From the NCBI GenBank assembly GCA_021794015.1, contig JAJYRQ010000023.1, positions 1 through 56,723 on the forward strand: 56,723 bases of DNA, read 5' to 3'. The notes beneath the pieces are model-generated. The model searched no databases and had not been told where the DNA came from. It saw only the letters and a program-made list of their open reading frames with translations. The stretch's first letter is position 1. Every line of letters begins with the position of its first letter. This DNA comes from Deltaproteobacteria bacterium (GTDB lineage: Bacteria; Desulfobacterota; Binatia; Binatales; Binataceae). Below are positions 6,329-17,065 of this stretch, piece after piece. Made by a program: the position numbers and the translations under genes.

Positions 6329-7963
6329 TCAATGCGCCATCTTCGCGCCGGAAGCCCGATCCAGCTTGCGCATCGCCAGGGCAAGCGGCGCCATCAACAG
6401 GCAGACGACTGCCAGTGCGTAGTAGGCGTCCACATAGGCGAGCGCCGCGGCCTGCTGCAGCACGCCGGTGTAAATGCGGCCCAGCGCCTGGGCACGCGCC
6501 CCGGCCTGACTCAGCCCATGATGGAACAGGTGCGAGCTGAGCGTGCTCATGGTCTGCAGATACCGCACACTGTAGGGCGTTGGATGGCCGACCAGGCGCT
6601 CCTGGTGTAGGTCCGCGCGCCGGATAACCAAGGTCTCGAGCACCGCTATCCCTACGCTACCTCCGATATTCCGGAACAGATTCAGCAGGCTCGACACTTC
6701 CCGGCTCCTCTCGCGGTCGATTCCCACATAGGCCAGCGTGTTAATCGGGATAAACAAAAACGCCAGCGGAATCGATTGGTAGACCCGGTACAAGACAATA
6801 TGCATAAAGTCGACCTGTAAATCGATCCCGGCAATCTGGTACATCGCCAGGCTGAGCCCAACGAATCCGCCCATGACCAGCAGCCGCGCGTCCACCCTCG
6901 TGGTCAAAATACCCACTAACGGAAGTACGCCGATCAGCAACAACGCGCCCGGCGAAATCGCCATTCCGGACAGTTCCGCACTGTACCCCATCAACTCCTG
7001 CATATACAGCGGCAATAGCACCGTGCTGCTGTAAAGGACAAACCCCAGCACGAACATCATTAGATTGGTCGTGGCGAAGTTGCGTTGCCGGAAAAGCCCA
7101 AGCTCCACCACCGGCGCACGCTCCCGCAGCTCGTGAATCACGAATACGGCCGCGGATACCACCATCGTCACCGCCAGGCCGGTGATGAAGCGCGAGCCGA
7201 ACCAGTCATCCTGCTGCCCCCGATCCAGCATCACCTGTAAACTGCCTAGGGCGAGCGAGAGCAGAATGATGCCGGGGTAGTCGATCCGCATCGTGCGCCG
7301 GTTTCTCTTCACCTGCTCCCTCAGGTAAGGCGGGTCTTCGAGCACGCGCCATGACAGGATCATCGACGTCAGCCCGACTGGAAGGTTGATGAAGAAGATG
7401 TAGCGCCAGCTAATATTGTCGGTTAGATAACCGCCCAGCGTAGGACCCAGCGCCGGCGCCAGCACCACCGCCATCCCGTAAACGGCAAAGGCCATGCCAA
7501 ACTGCGCGGGTGGAAACGTGTCGGCCAAAATCGATTGCTCGCTGGGCTGGAGGCCGCCGCCCCCAGCCCCTTGCAGCACCCGAAACCATATCAGCATCTC
7601 CAGGCTGGTGGCCATCCCGCACATCACCGAGCTGATCGTGAAAAGAGCCACGCAGGAAATGTAGAAACGCTTGCGGCCGATGTAGCCCGCAATCCAGCCG
7701 CTTAGCGGCAGCACGATCGCGTTGGCCACCAGGTAAGAAGTGAGCACCCAGGTGGCCTCATCGACGCTCGACGAAAGCCCGCCCGCGATATGGGGCAGCG
7801 CGACGTTGGCGATGCTCGTGTCGAGCACCTCCATAAAGGTGGCCAGCGTGACGGTGAGCGCGATCAGCCAGGGGTTATGCCCGGGGCGCCAGGCGGGACC
7901 CTCCGCTGCCTGGCCCGGCCGGAGCCGGTCCTCACGCGCGTCGACAAGGCTCATCTTGAGCAA
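6329..7963 (-). CDS. emrB: DHA2-family MFS multidrug efflux permease (EmrB-like)
   Basis: 544 residues, the usual length for 14-helix DHA2 exporters. Visible family marks are ATFMEVLDTSIANVALPHIAGG in the first helix and loop, TWVLTSYLVANAIVLPLSGW, the loop GYIGRKRFY, LQGAGGGGLQPSEQSIL (motif C-like) and WRYIFFINLPVG. It should work as a proton-driven drug exporter in the inner membrane with the adaptor encoded just upstream (27-bp gap) and an outer-membrane channel that is not in this window. A TetR regulator opens the operon. The drug range is unknown. The start may be the first or the fourth codon (both Met). Confidence 0.92.
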   Translation of the reverse strand: MLKMSLVDAREDRLRPGQAAEGPAWRPGHNPWLIALTVTLATFMEVLDTSIANVALPHIAGGLSSSVDEATWVLTSYLVANAIVLPLSGWIAGYIGRKRFYISCVALFTISSVMCGMATSLEMLIWFRVLQGAGGGGLQPSEQSILADTFPPAQFGMAFAVYGMAVVLAPALGPTLGGYLTDNISWRYIFFINLPVGLTSMILSWRVLEDPPYLREQVKRNRRTMRIDYPGIILLSLALGSLQVMLDRGQQDDWFGSRFITGLAVTMVVSAAVFVIHELRERAPVVELGLFRQRNFATTNLMMFVLGFVLYSSTVLLPLYMQELMGYSAELSGMAISPGALLLIGVLPLVGILTTRVDARLLVMGGFVGLSLAMYQIAGIDLQVDFMHIVLYRVYQSIPLAFLFIPINTLAYVGIDRERSREVSSLLNLFRNIGGSVGIAVLETLVIRRADLHQERLVGHPTPYSVRYLQTMSTLSSHLFHHGLSQAGARAQALGRIYTGVLQQAAALAYVDAYYALAVVCLLMAPLALAMRKLDRASGAKMAH

Positions 7964-7990
7964 CCGGCCGCGCTCACCGGCGAACCTCGG

Positions 7991-9097
7991 TCATTTCTGG
8001 GCCACCGGCAGCGAGCGCTGCTCGCCGCCGCGCACCGGCCGGCGCTCCAGCCATACCGTCGGCTCGACCGACATCCCGGGACGCAGCCGGCGGCTTGCCT
8101 CCTGATCATCCAGGAAGCGGATACGTACCGGCACGCGCTGCACGATCTTGACGTAGTTGCCGGTGGCGTTCTCCGGCGGCAGCAGACTGAATTTTTCGCC
8201 GCTGGCTGCGCCGACCCCTTCCAGGTAGCCCTGGAACTCGCGCGCCAGCGCATCGACCCGAATTGTCACCGGCTGCCCCGGGCGCATGCGTGCAAGCTCG
8301 GTCTCTTTGAAGTTGGCCGTCACCCACAGGTCATCGAGCGGCACCACGGCAAGCAGTTCCTGGCCGGGCTCGACGCGCTGACCGAGCTCGACCGTTTTCT
8401 TGCCGATCTCGCCGCCGCGCGGCGCGGCAATCCTGGTGTAGCTCAAGTTAAGCTTGGCCTGGTCCACTTGTGCCTGCGCGGCCTGCACTTGCGCTTGGCG
8501 CGTAGCGATCGCTTTTAGCGCTGAATCCATCTGGGCGCGAGCCGCCGCCTGTTGGGCCTGCGCCACGCGGGCCTGGCGTTCGTACTCCTCGTACTGATCG
8601 CGCGACACCACGCGACTTGCCAATAGCGCGCGGCGCCGCCCGAGGTCGTGCTGCGCTTTCAGGTTGGTTGCCACGGATGCGTTCAGATTGGCCAGCGCTA
8701 CCTGGTAATCGGCCTTGGCGCCTTGCAGCGCGGCGTTGGCCTGAGCCAGGTCGGCGTTGGCTTTCTCCAAGGCCACTTCGAAGTCGCGCGGGTCGAGTTC
8801 CACCAGCACCTGCCCCTGGTTCACCCGGTAGGTATCCTCCACGTAGATATGAAGCACGGTGCCTTGGACGCGCGAACTTATGGGGAGGATATGGCCGTCG
8901 ATTTGCGCGTCATCGGTGCTTTCGTATGATTGCCGATAATGCCAGGCCGCAACGGCGGCGATCGCGCCGCCGATAAGCAGGGCGCCGGCCAGTAAATACC
9001 CAGGCAGGCGCCGGCGCCGGTCCTGTCGTCGGGTATCTTGGTGGCGGTCGCCGGCTGCCGCTGTGGCCGTTTCGTCCTGGAGCAGGTCGCCGTTCAT
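7991..9097 (-). CDS. emrA: HlyD-family membrane fusion protein (EmrA-like)
   Basis: 368 residues. A cytoplasmic N-terminus is followed by one membrane helix (about residues 33-52), then YRQSYESTDDAQIDGHI, the standard EmrA opening of the biotinyl-lipoyl half domain. A long Ala/Gln-rich coiled-coil hairpin follows (about residues 100-215). The second lipoyl half begins LSYTRIAAPRGGEIGKKTVELGQRV, then the beta-barrel with LWVTANFKETELARMRPGQ. It bridges EmrB to an outer-membrane channel. It precedes emrB by 27 bp, and follows the tetR-type gene after a 126-bp gap. Confidence 0.92.
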   Translation of the reverse strand: MNGDLLQDETATAAAGDRHQDTRRQDRRRRLPGYLLAGALLIGGAIAAVAAWHYRQSYESTDDAQIDGHILPISSRVQGTVLHIYVEDTYRVNQGQVLVELDPRDFEVALEKANADLAQANAALQGAKADYQVALANLNASVATNLKAQHDLGRRRALLASRVVSRDQYEEYERQARVAQAQQAAARAQMDSALKAIATRQAQVQAAQAQVDQAKLNLSYTRIAAPRGGEIGKKTVELGQRVEPGQELLAVVPLDDLWVTANFKETELARMRPGQPVTIRVDALAREFQGYLEGVGAASGEKFSLLPPENATGNYVKIVQRVPVRIRFLDDQEASRRLRPGMSVEPTVWLERRPVRGGEQRSLPVAQK

Positions 9098-9223
9098 GCC
9101 GTATTCCTCAGCGGCAGGCGCGCCCGAATCCCCGGAATTGGCACCGACTGGTCTTGTCGGCGGCCGGTCTTGGGCGCAGCCGCTGGACCCTCGTCGCTCG
9201 TGCCTCTATCCCGAGCGCAGCCA

Positions 9224-9964
9224 TCACTTTGCGCTGCACCCGTCCGCGACCCGGGATCCGGGTGGGCGCGTTGGCCCGTTGGCAGTAGTGTGCCCGGGGG
9301 CTTTGCCGCGGGCTGACTCTCGATGCCGCCCGGGCCGGTTCGCAGCCGACAAGCGCTCGCCCAGTGCCCCCAAGAAAGCGGTCCACTTGGCGCGGAACTC
9401 AGGGCCGCGTGGGTTTAAGCCGGTAACCAGGCGCGTTAGCTGAGGAAAGGCGCCGGGAAAGACCGTCAGGGCCATTACCGCGATAAAGAGCGACTCAGGC
9501 TCGAACTCAGGAGCAATAGCCCGGTGGGCTTGCCTCTGGCGAAGCCGCTCGATAACCTCGCGCATCAACTGCGCGCGATCGCGCTCTGCCACCAACCGGC
9601 CGTTGCTCAGCGCCTCCCACTGCATCATGCGCCAGGCCCGCCCGTCGCTACACACCACCTGCTGCCAATAAAGCAGTGCCGGCGTCAGTTCGTCGGGCGT
9701 CTGTTGCAGAGTGCGGCTGCGTGCGGCCAGCTTGCGCCGCACAATCTCGCGGTAAAGCCGCTGCTTGCTGCCAAAGCAGTAAAACAGCATCCGCTTGTTC
9801 ACCCGGGCCCGACGCGCCATCGCTTCGGTGCGCGCGCCGTCAAAGCCACGCGCCGCAAACTCGACCTCGGCCGCCGCCACAAGGCGCTTAACCGTGCGCT
9901 CAAGGTTGCGCTTGGGGAGCTGCCCGGGCGACGCTGTTCGCCCGCGGTTAGACGTTGCCGCCAC
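9224..9964 (-). CDS. TetR/AcrR-family transcriptional regulator
   Basis: About 246 residues if translated from the GTG at 9964; the frame stays open to 10066 but that N-terminal extension is not family-like. The N-terminal helix-turn-helix is clear: AAAEVEFAARGFDGARTEAMARRARVNKRMLFYCFGSKQRLYREIV. The C-terminal ligand domain is helical and, as usual, poorly conserved, with a low-complexity Arg/Pro-rich tail. It heads the emrAB operon on the same strand and most likely represses it until a drug binds. I could not mark its operator with confidence. Confidence 0.88.
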   Translation of the reverse strand: MAATSNRGRTASPGQLPKRNLERTVKRLVAAAEVEFAARGFDGARTEAMARRARVNKRMLFYCFGSKQRLYREIVRRKLAARSRTLQQTPDELTPALLYWQQVVCSDGRAWRMMQWEALSNGRLVAERDRAQLMREVIERLRQRQAHRAIAPEFEPESLFIAVMALTVFPGAFPQLTRLVTGLNPRGPEFRAKWTAFLGALGERLSAANRPGRHRESARGKAPGHTTANGPTRPPGSRVADGCSAK

Positions 9965-10295
9965 GCTTAGACCTTGCCGTTGTGCAGCCCGGCCGCGCCC
10001 CACCGTATCTGGCTGCCCGCCAATTAACCACCAGGTGAATTGCTTGACCCTTGCAATATAGCCCAAAGCAAAATAATTTCAACCCGCTGGGCGCCCGCCG
10101 CTCGGGCCTCTGCGGGCACCAGCCGGTCACAGACCCTTGCGACCGGGGCGCCAATGATGTGGGGCGCCGCCACCGGCCTGCACCAAGGCGCCCTTGAACT
10201 GGGAGTAGTATCGCGTTGCGTCGTGAAAGGCAGTCAGCAGGCGCTGCCGGTTTCGGGCAAGCCTCCGGAGCAATCAAGCAGTTGGTCTTGACTGT

Positions 10296-11207
10296 TTAAC
10301 TTGACCGTCCAGGTGGAGCTACGGCTGAAGGGTGGAAAACGCGCAAGAGCCGCATGATTCCAGCGGCGTCCGACTCGGCCACGGCAACCAATTCGCCCCC
10401 GCAGGTGATTTTGAACCGCACTGTGCCGGCCGGGACCCGCCCGGCAAGCGGCCTTGCGTCACCGGTCCGCAGCCGGGCCGCCTCCGACCGGCTTAGCGTC
10501 GTCTCGGCCATTGCGCCGAGCGCCTGCGTCAGCCCAATTAAAGCGGGCGTCGTACCCGAGTCGAGCAGTTCCACAACTTCCGCCAAAGGCTTGGCCTCTT
10601 CGATGCGAAACGCACCCGATCGAAGCCGGCGCAGTTGCCCGAGATGCGCCACCGTACCGAGCCGTTCGCCAAGGTCGCGGGCCAACGAACGTACATAGGT
10701 TCCACCCGAACAGACCATGCGGAAGTGGATCCGTGCCGGCTCTTCAAGGGTTAGTTGAAGTTCTTCTATCTCCACCGGCCGCGGCGCCGGCGCATCCATG
10801 GCGATCCCCCGGCGCGCAAGCCGGTAGAGCGGGACACCGCCCCGCTTGATCGCCGAAAACAGCGGAGGCCGCTGGAGAATTCGCCCGATAAACTCCCGCC
10901 GCGCCGCCTCCAACCTCGGCGCCAGATCGGCCGGCAACGGCGCGCTGCGTGTCACCATCCCTTCGGGGTCGAGCGTATCGGTCTCAACGCCGAGCACAAT
11001 CATGCCCGCGTACTCCTTGGCGCCTTGCTGCAGAAAAGGGGCCAGCTTGGTGGCCTCTGCAATGAGGATTGGCAACAGTCCCGTGGCGAAGGGATCGAGC
11101 GTGCCGAGGTGGCCGACTCTTGCCCTTCTCAGCCGCCGTTTTATCTGGCGAACGACCTCGGCCGAACTCAAGCCGGCCGGCTTGTCCACCAAGAGAACGC
11201 CGTTCAT
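10296..11207 (-). CDS. truB: tRNA pseudouridine(55) synthase
   Basis: 303 residues from the ATG at 11207 (MNGVLLVDKPAGLSSAEVV). The catalytic motif is GHLGTLDPFATGLLPI with its nucleophilic Asp, followed by AGMIVLGVETDTLDPEG and FSAIKRGGVPLYRLARRG, and the C-terminal RSLARDLGERLGTVAHL. It makes Psi55 in the T loop of tRNA. It ends the rimP-nusA-infB operon, 49 bp after rbfA. The frame extends upstream into the rbfA gene, but that part is unrelated to TruB. rpsO, often next in other bacteria, is not found downstream. Confidence 0.95.
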   Translation of the reverse strand: MNGVLLVDKPAGLSSAEVVRQIKRRLRRARVGHLGTLDPFATGLLPILIAEATKLAPFLQQGAKEYAGMIVLGVETDTLDPEGMVTRSAPLPADLAPRLEAARREFIGRILQRPPLFSAIKRGGVPLYRLARRGIAMDAPAPRPVEIEELQLTLEEPARIHFRMVCSGGTYVRSLARDLGERLGTVAHLGQLRRLRSGAFRIEEAKPLAEVVELLDSGTTPALIGLTQALGAMAETTLSRSEAARLRTGDARPLAGRVPAGTVRFKITCGGELVAVAESDAAGIMRLLRVFHPSAVAPPGRSS

Positions 11208-11256
11208 GGGGCGGACCTCATATCGACAGCCGCCCGTTGCCGCCGCACCGGCACGT

Positions 11257-11622
11257 TTACGCCGGCGGTTCCTTCGGCTGCTGCTGGCGCAGAAGCCGGT
11301 CGATGCGGGCTGCGCGTTCGCCGCTTGCGTCGAACTCGAAAGCGACCTCGAGCGGGTGGCGTAGCCCAAGCGCGCGCACCAAGTGGCGGCGGATAAAGCC
11401 GCGCGCGCTTTCGAAGCCTGCAGCCGCCTGGTTGGCGCGCTGCGCCCCCTCCAGATGGGAAAAAAAGACCTGTGCGTGGCGTAAATCGTCGGTCACACGC
11501 ACTTCGGTCAGCGTGACCCCCTTGAGCCTGGGATCCTTGATTGCGCGCAGCAAGAGGGCGGACACCTCCCGCAATACGCTGTGCGCGACGCGTTCCGGCC
11601 GCCGCCCCTCGCCGCCAATCAC
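11257..11622 (-). CDS. rbfA: 30S ribosome-binding factor A
   Basis: 121 residues from a GTG at 11622 that has GGGGAG about ten bases upstream; an upstream start at 11712 would overlap ylxP and adds residues not seen in RbfA. The KH-like core is visible: RRPERVAHSVLREVSALLLRAIKDPRL, then VTLTEVRVTDDLRHAQVFFS and the C-terminal LGLRHPLEVAFEFDASGERAARIDRLL. It acts in late 16S rRNA maturation and cold adaptation. Its position between ylxP and truB is the standard order. Confidence 0.9.
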   Translation of the reverse strand: MIGGEGRRPERVAHSVLREVSALLLRAIKDPRLKGVTLTEVRVTDDLRHAQVFFSHLEGAQRANQAAAGFESARGFIRRHLVRALGLRHPLEVAFEFDASGERAARIDRLLRQQQPKEPPA

Positions 11623-11692
11623 CGTCCGTCTCGCTCCCCTTTCAGCGCCGAGCAGCCGGAATCGCAGCGCTCGGCCGCACGGCTGCCGCCCC

Positions 11693-11980
11693 TCAGCAGT
11701 TGAGCAGCTCAAGCTTTTCGTCGCCGAGCGAAGCCAGGCCCAGCGAATCGATGTAGGCCACTACCTGTCTCAGCGCGGAGTCGACAAACGCGCGATCGCT
11801 GCCGGCCTGGCAGATTCCCAGCTCTGCCTTCTGCCAGAGGTCGTGGCTGTCGGACTCGGCTACCGAAACGTTGAATTTGACCCGGACGCGATCCTTGATC
11901 GCGCGCAGCACCTGGCGCTTGCCCTTAAGCGAGTGGTTTTCGGGCAGAAACAGGGTCAGCTTGAGGACTCCGACCACCAT
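11693..11980 (-). CDS. ylxP: YlxP-like DUF503 protein
   Basis: 95 residues, typical of the family, with VVGVLKLTLFLPENHSLKGKR and FNVSVAESDSHDLWQKAELG. Small alpha/beta protein of unclear biochemical role, often found between infB and rbfA and thought to be linked to ribosome maturation. A 198-bp gap separates it from infB; I see no gene there. Confidence 0.92.
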   Translation of the reverse strand: MVVGVLKLTLFLPENHSLKGKRQVLRAIKDRVRVKFNVSVAESDSHDLWQKAELGICQAGSDRAFVDSALRQVVAYIDSLGLASLGDEKLELLNC

Positions 11981-12178
11981 CTACGGTCCTTCTCCGGCAG
12001 GGGCCGAACTCGGCTTTGCGGCAGCAAGCGGCTTTGCACCGGCCGCTGCACGGCCCGGTCTGGGGCCGGGCGCGGCGCCCCGAGCACCGCGACGCCAGGC
12101 TGTCGCCGCTTGATGGCGGCCGCTTTTCGGTCATCGGCCCCGCCCGGGCCGGCAGGCGCGCCCTCTGCGGCCCCGAAG

Positions 12179-15157
12179 CTACCTTGCCGCAAACGTCTGC
12201 GGGCGATCCTGCTCCTGCCTCTGGCCGGTTGGCCGGCGCTCGACTTCTTCCAGCTCGAAGGCTTCGATAATGTCGCCCGGCTTGATGTCGTTGAAGTTTT
12301 CCAGCGCGATTCCACACTCGAATCCGGTCTGAACTTCGCGCACGTCCTCTTTGAAGCGCCTGAGCGAGGCCAGCTTGCCGGACCATACCTGCTTGCTGTC
12401 GCGCACCAGCCGGGCTCGGGCGTTGCGTACAACCTTGCCCTCGACGACCATCGAACCGGCCACGGTGAGACCGTGGGTGGTAAAGAGCTGGCGGACCTCG
12501 GCGCGACCGAGGATCGCTTCGCGCAGGCTGGGCTCGAGCAGTCCCTCCAGCGCGGCGCGCAGATCGTTGAGCGCGTCGTAAATGATCGAGTAGAGGCGAA
12601 CTTCCACCCCTTGCTTTTCGGCCAGCGCCATCGCCTTGGGCTCGGGCCGCACGTTGAAGCCGACGACCAAGCCGCCCGAGGCCGCGGCCAGCGTCACGTC
12701 GGTTTCGGAAACGGCCCCGACCGAGCTGTGCACCAAGGTAAGCTTTACCTCGCCGCTGCCGAGCGCCGACAGGGCCAGAGCGAGCGCTTCGACCGCGCCT
12801 TGGGTGTCGGCTTTCACCACGACCTTGAGTTCCTTGGCCTCGCCGGCCTTCATCCTTTCGCTGAGCTGATCGAGCGAGACCCGGCTGGTCTTCTGGAGCC
12901 CGCCTTCGCGCTGCTTGGAGCGGCGGAACTCGGCGATCTGGCGTGCCTTGGCTTCCTCTGCCACCGCCAGCAAGGTGGTCCCCGGCTCCGGCACGGCTGA
13001 GAAGCCGAAAACCTCCACCGGCGTGGACGGCCCGGCTTCGGCCACACGCTGGCCGTCATGGTCGAGCATCGCTCGCACTCGCCCATAGGTCGTTCCGCAG
13101 ACAAACGGCGCGCCCGGAACCAGAGTTCCCTCCTGCACCAGCACCGTGGCTACCGGCCCGCGCCCGCGGTCCAGCCGTGACTCGATAACCGTGGCGCGCG
13201 CGCCGCGGGCCGGATTGGCCTTAAGATCCATCACTTCGGCCTGAAGCAGTATCATCTCGAGGAGCCGCGTGATGCCTTCGCCGGTGCGCGCCGATACCGG
13301 CACCGTGATGGTCTGGCCACCGTACTCTTCCGGTATCAGTCCCTGTTCGCTGAGCTGCTGCTTGACGCGTTCGAGATTGACGCCCGTCCGGTCGATCTTG
13401 TTGATCGCCACGACGATGGGAACCTCGGCCGCCCGCGCGTGGTTGATCGCCTCGACCGTCTGAGGCATCAGCCCTTCGTCAGCGGCAACCACCAGCACTA
13501 CGATGTCGGTAACCTTGGCGCCCCGCGCTCGCATCGCCGTGAACGCCTCGTGGCCCGGGGTGTCAATCCAGGTTATTCTGCGGTCGCCGACGCTGACCAC
13601 ATAGGCGCCGATCTGCTGGGTGATCCCTCCGGCTTCGCCGCCGGCCACGTTGGAGCGGCGAATGGCGTCAAGCAGCGAGGTCTTGCCGTGGTCGACGTGG
13701 CCCATCACGGTGACCACGGGCGGTCGCGCCACGCTTTCGCCGGCTTCGACCTGAGTCGTTTCCTCGAGCGCCGCCTCGGCGTCGAAGGCCGCGTTTTCGA
13801 CGCTATAGCCGAACTCGCCGGCCACCAGCGTCGCGCTATCCACGTCGAGCACCTGGTTGACCGTGGACAGGACGCCGAGGTCCATTAGCTTTTTTATGAC
13901 CTCGCTTGCCTTAACACCCATCGCGTGGGCAAGGTCGGCCACGGTGACTGCCTCGCCGACCTTGATCACGCGTTTTGAGGCCTTGGGGGTGGTTATCTCG
14001 GTTTTTTTCTGTTCTTTCCCGGGCAGCGCCCGCTTCTTGCGGGGCATCCTAAGGCCGCGCGGTTCGCGTTCCAGGGTAAAGTCGCTGCCGCTTTTGCGTA
14101 CCACCCGTCGCTTGCGGGCCGGCCGCGCCCCCACCGGCGTGGCGGCAGGCGCGTTTAGCCCGTTGGGCGCCGCTTGCGAGCCGGTCGTCTCCGTGAAAGC
14201 CGGTCCGGCCTGCCCGAAACCGGGACGCGCCGCCGGGGTCGTCCGCCCCGGCGCGGCAGCCGGCCTGAATCCGACTTTGCGCAGGTCTATTCTGCCCAGC
14301 ACCTTCGGCCCGCGTTGAGCCTCTTCGGCTCCAGGCGCGCCCGATGCCGTCGCGGGCGGCTCCGGCCGGCCCATCGGCCCGGTAGCCTCACCCGCCGGCC
14401 CTCCGGAACGCGCAGCCGCGCGCGGTTGGGCAGGCTCGGCGTTGCCCCCCGGCGCAGCCCCTGAAGCGGCAGAAGCACGCACACTGCCAGTCGGCTGGCC
14501 CACCGGATGATCGCGGCGCGGGCCACTCGCCGCACCGGTTGCTGCCGCTTCAGACCGGCCGACCGAAGCCGGCTCGACCGGCGATGCCGGAGACGGTGCC
14601 CTGGCTTGGCCAAGCGCGGAAGCGGCGCCGCCAGCGGCCTCGCCGCCGCGCTCGCCGGCGAGTTCCTCGGATGCGCGCGGCGGCCCCAAAGGCTCAAGTT
14701 GCGGGCCTTCCCGTCCCGGTTGTGCAAATTCTTCAAGAAACAGGTCGACCTCGGAAGGACGCGGCGACTCGACGGTCGGAACAACGAACAGCTCGGTTTC
14801 GCCGGCGCCCGCTTGCGGCCAGGCAGCCGAACCCCCGGAGCCGGAATCGGCCGGGACATTCGCAGCGAACGACGGCGGCTCGCCCTCCCGATGGCGCCTG
14901 CGGACGACGGTAGCGGTAAGGCGTTTTTCCACCGTTTGACCGCCCCCCTCGGTTTCGAGGACGGTTTCACGGCGCAGCAGAGACTGGCGCTGGCGCTCTT
15001 CCTCGAGCTCTTTTTTTACCCGCAACGTCTCGTCTGGCGTGAGCAGGCTGGACCCGCCGCTCACGTGGTCGATCCTGAGGCGTTTGGCGACTGCGGTTAT
15101 CTGTTCGGCCGCCACCGCCCATTCTTCAGCGAGTGTCTTTACCCGTTTGCGCGCCAT
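12179..15157 (-). CDS. infB: Translation initiation factor IF-2
   Basis: 992 residues from the ATG at 15157 ([13 protein letters not shown]). The first ~50 residues are an IF2-N helix domain, followed by a long Ala/Pro/Gly-rich unstructured region (about 110-370) and a second IF2-N domain ([20 protein letters not shown]). The GTPase core shows G1 [17 protein letters not shown]3 [10 protein letters not shown] and G4 AINKID. Domains II, III and the fMet-tRNA-binding C-domain end with [22 protein letters not shown]. The protein places initiator tRNA on the 30S subunit. It lies 32 bp downstream of ylxR. Confidence 0.97.
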   Translation of the reverse strand: MARKRVKTLAEEWAVAAEQITAVAKRLRIDHVSGGSSLLTPDETLRVKKELEEERQRQSLLRRETVLETEGGGQTVEKRLTATVVRRRHREGEPPSFAANVPADSGSGGSAAWPQAGAGETELFVVPTVESPRPSEVDLFLEEFAQPGREGPQLEPLGPPRASEELAGERGGEAAGGAASALGQARAPSPASPVEPASVGRSEAAATGAASGPRRDHPVGQPTGSVRASAASGAAPGGNAEPAQPRAAARSGGPAGEATGPMGRPEPPATASGAPGAEEAQRGPKVLGRIDLRKVGFRPAAAPGRTTPAARPGFGQAGPAFTETTGSQAAPNGLNAPAATPVGARPARKRRVVRKSGSDFTLEREPRGLRMPRKKRALPGKEQKKTEITTPKASKRVIKVGEAVTVADLAHAMGVKASEVIKKLMDLGVLSTVNQVLDVDSATLVAGEFGYSVENAAFDAEAALEETTQVEAGESVARPPVVTVMGHVDHGKTSLLDAIRRSNVAGGEAGGITQQIGAYVVSVGDRRITWIDTPGHEAFTAMRARGAKVTDIVVLVVAADEGLMPQTVEAINHARAAEVPIVVAINKIDRTGVNLERVKQQLSEQGLIPEEYGGQTITVPVSARTGEGITRLLEMILLQAEVMDLKANPARGARATVIESRLDRGRGPVATVLVQEGTLVPGAPFVCGTTYGRVRAMLDHDGQRVAEAGPSTPVEVFGFSAVPEPGTTLLAVAEEAKARQIAEFRRSKQREGGLQKTSRVSLDQLSERMKAGEAKELKVVVKADTQGAVEALALALSALGSGEVKLTLVHSSVGAVSETDVTLAAASGGLVVGFNVRPEPKAMALAEKQGVEVRLYSIIYDALNDLRAALEGLLEPSLREAILGRAEVRQLFTTHGLTVAGSMVVEGKVVRNARARLVRDSKQVWSGKLASLRRFKEDVREVQTGFECGIALENFNDIKPGDIIEAFELEEVERRPTGQRQEQDRPQTFAAR

Positions 15158-15189
15158 TGGCAATCCAAACCGCCGCTTTCGCTTCTACC

Positions 15190-15486
15190 TTAGGTTAAAG
15201 TGAACGGCCGCCCAAGCTCGGCGGCAACTGTTTGCCGCTCGCCCCGGCTGAGGCGCTGCCGGAGCGAGCGGAATTCGTTTCCTTTGCCCGCGACGAACCT
15301 TTCAAGGCACGCTGCCCGCGGATGGAGATAGGCGCCGCGTCCGCGCGGGGGCCGTGCTGACCCCAGCCTGACGCCGTCCTGTTGGGCGCCCAAGCGCGCC
15401 ATCTTATGCTGGTGGTCGCGTTCGAGGCATCCGACGCAGGTGCGTATCGGGCTATGCGTTTTTCGCGCCGGCATCGGCTGATTCAT
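15190..15486 (-). CDS. ylxR: YlxR-like (DUF448) RNA-binding protein
   Basis: About 98 residues from the ATG at 15486, overlapping the 3' end of nusA by 35 bases; a second ATG at 15474 is also possible. The family mark RTCVGCLERDHQHKMARL is present, as is RGRGAYLHPRAACLERFV. Small nucleic-acid-binding protein, always encoded between nusA and infB; proposed roles include RNase P modulation and nucleoid association. The long frame upstream of these ATGs lies wholly inside nusA and is not used. Confidence 0.9.
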   Translation of the reverse strand: MNQPMPARKTHSPIRTCVGCLERDHQHKMARLGAQQDGVRLGSARPPRGRGAYLHPRAACLERFVAGKGNEFRSLRQRLSRGERQTVAAELGRPFTLT

Positions 15487-16921
15487 TTCCCTCGCTTTCC
15501 TGATTCGAAGCGCCGCCCGGGGCAGCCGTGTCCACCTCGGACCTGTTTGCCGGCGCGGCACTGGGGTCGGCGCCGTTGGCCAGGGCTTCAGCCGCGGCTG
15601 CGTCAACGCCGGTCCCGCTTAAGTCGGTCTCGGCCTGGGATGCGGCGGCCTGTTGCGCCTTGGCCTCGGCTTGCGCGCGGCGTTTTTCCGCCACGTGGGC
15701 GCGCGTCGCCTCCAGAATCTGAGCCGCCCGCTGAGCGCTGACGCCTTCGACGCCGGCCAGCGTTTCGACACTCGCCTCGGCCAGTTGTTCCGCCGAGCGA
15801 AAGCCCCACTGGTAGAGCAGTTCGGCGTTGATGTCTCCGATTCCGGGAATAGCGTTGAGCGAGGCGCGTGCCTGGCGCGCCTCTTCCTCCGCCTCCGACT
15901 CGCTGCGCAAGTCGATCTTCCAGCCGGAAATCTGATGGGCAAGGCGCACGTTCTGGCCGCGTTTGCCGATGGCCAGCGAAAGCTGGTCGTCCGGCACGAT
16001 CACTTCCATGGCGTGCTCGTCCTCGTCGATGATGACCTTGGAGACCTTGGCGGGCGCCAGCGCCCGGCAGACCAGTTCCGCCTGGTCGTCGGTCCACGGG
16101 ACGATGTCGATCTTCTCGCCGCGCAACTCCTGGACCACCGCCTGGACCCGCGTCCCGCGCATGCCGACGCAAGCTCCTACCGGATCGACGTTGGAGTCCT
16201 TCGAGTAGACGGCCACCTTGGCCCGGCCGCCCGGCTCGCGGGCACACAGCCGTATTTCGACGATTCCCTCGTAGATCTCCGGCACCTCCTGCTCGAACAG
16301 CTTCTTGAGAAACTCGTTCGAGGTGCGGGACAGTACGATGCTGAGCCCCCGCTCGTTAAGCTCAACCAGGGTAATCAGCGCCCGGATACGCTCGCCCTGG
16401 CGATAGCGCTCATGCGGAATTTGCTCGCGCTCGGGCAGCACCGCCTCGGTGCGGCCGAGGTTGACGATCATGTTCTTGCGCTCGAAGCGCTGGACGATAC
16501 CCGAGACGATCTCCGACTTGCGGTCCTTGAACTCGTTGTAAATCAGGTGCCGCTCGGCGTCTCGGATGTGCTGAATCAGGTTTTGCTTGGCGACCTGGGC
16601 GGCAATGCGTCCCATCGTCGCGGTGTCCAGCTTGACCAGGATTTCGTCGCCCACCTCGGCGTCGGGGTCGAACTTGTGGCGCGCGTCCTCCAGGGTCATT
16701 TCGGTGTCCGAGTTGGTCACCTGTGCGACCACGGTGCGCACCTCGAACAATTCGACCTCGCCCAAATCGGGGTTATAGCGCGACTCGATGGCGCGCTCAG
16801 CTCCGAAGGTCCGTCGGGCCGCCGAGTGCATCATCTCCTCGACCGCCTTGACAATAATCGTCCGGTCGATCCCCTTTTCCTTGCAGACCTGCTCGATAAT
16901 GCGGTTCAGCTCAACCGGCAT
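15452..16921 (-). CDS. nusA: Transcription termination/antitermination factor NusA
   Basis: 489 residues. Domain order is normal: N-terminal RNA polymerase-binding domain ([26 protein letters not shown]), S1 (about residues 135-200), KH1 and KH2 ([42 protein letters not shown]), then a helix-hairpin-helix repeat ([37 protein letters not shown]) and a 75-residue Ala/Glu/Gln-rich tail. NusA controls pausing and intrinsic termination. The rimP promoter of this operon faces a terminator-like hairpin, so NusA could act back on its own expression (inference). Confidence 0.96.
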   Translation of the reverse strand: MPVELNRIIEQVCKEKGIDRTIIVKAVEEMMHSAARRTFGAERAIESRYNPDLGEVELFEVRTVVAQVTNSDTEMTLEDARHKFDPDAEVGDEILVKLDTATMGRIAAQVAKQNLIQHIRDAERHLIYNEFKDRKSEIVSGIVQRFERKNMIVNLGRTEAVLPEREQIPHERYRQGERIRALITLVELNERGLSIVLSRTSNEFLKKLFEQEVPEIYEGIVEIRLCAREPGGRAKVAVYSKDSNVDPVGACVGMRGTRVQAVVQELRGEKIDIVPWTDDQAELVCRALAPAKVSKVIIDEDEHAMEVIVPDDQLSLAIGKRGQNVRLAHQISGWKIDLRSESEAEEEARQARASLNAIPGIGDINAELLYQWGFRSAEQLAEASVETLAGVEGVSAQRAAQILEATRAHVAEKRRAQAEAKAQQAAASQAETDLSGTGVDAAAAEALANGADPSAAPANRSEVDTAAPGGASNQESEGNESADAGAKNA

Positions 16922-17065
16922 GGGACCTCCGTGCGCGGGCGAACCACTAAGCGGGCGGCCCCAGCCCTACGACCAGCGCTCCACGCGGCTGCCGGCGGCC
17001 GGCCGGACGGTCCGGGCAGCGGGCCGGCGGGCACAGCGCAACTCTGGGAGAGGGTAGGGCGCCTT

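Noticed and set aside
10067..10295. Possible tRNA or rpsO gene after truB
   Set aside because: I found no cloverleaf with a TTCRA loop and no S15-like frame; it appears non-coding.
10943..13000. A 643-codon plus-strand frame across truB, rbfA, ylxP and infB
   Set aside because: It crosses four well supported minus-strand genes and has no protein-like motif.
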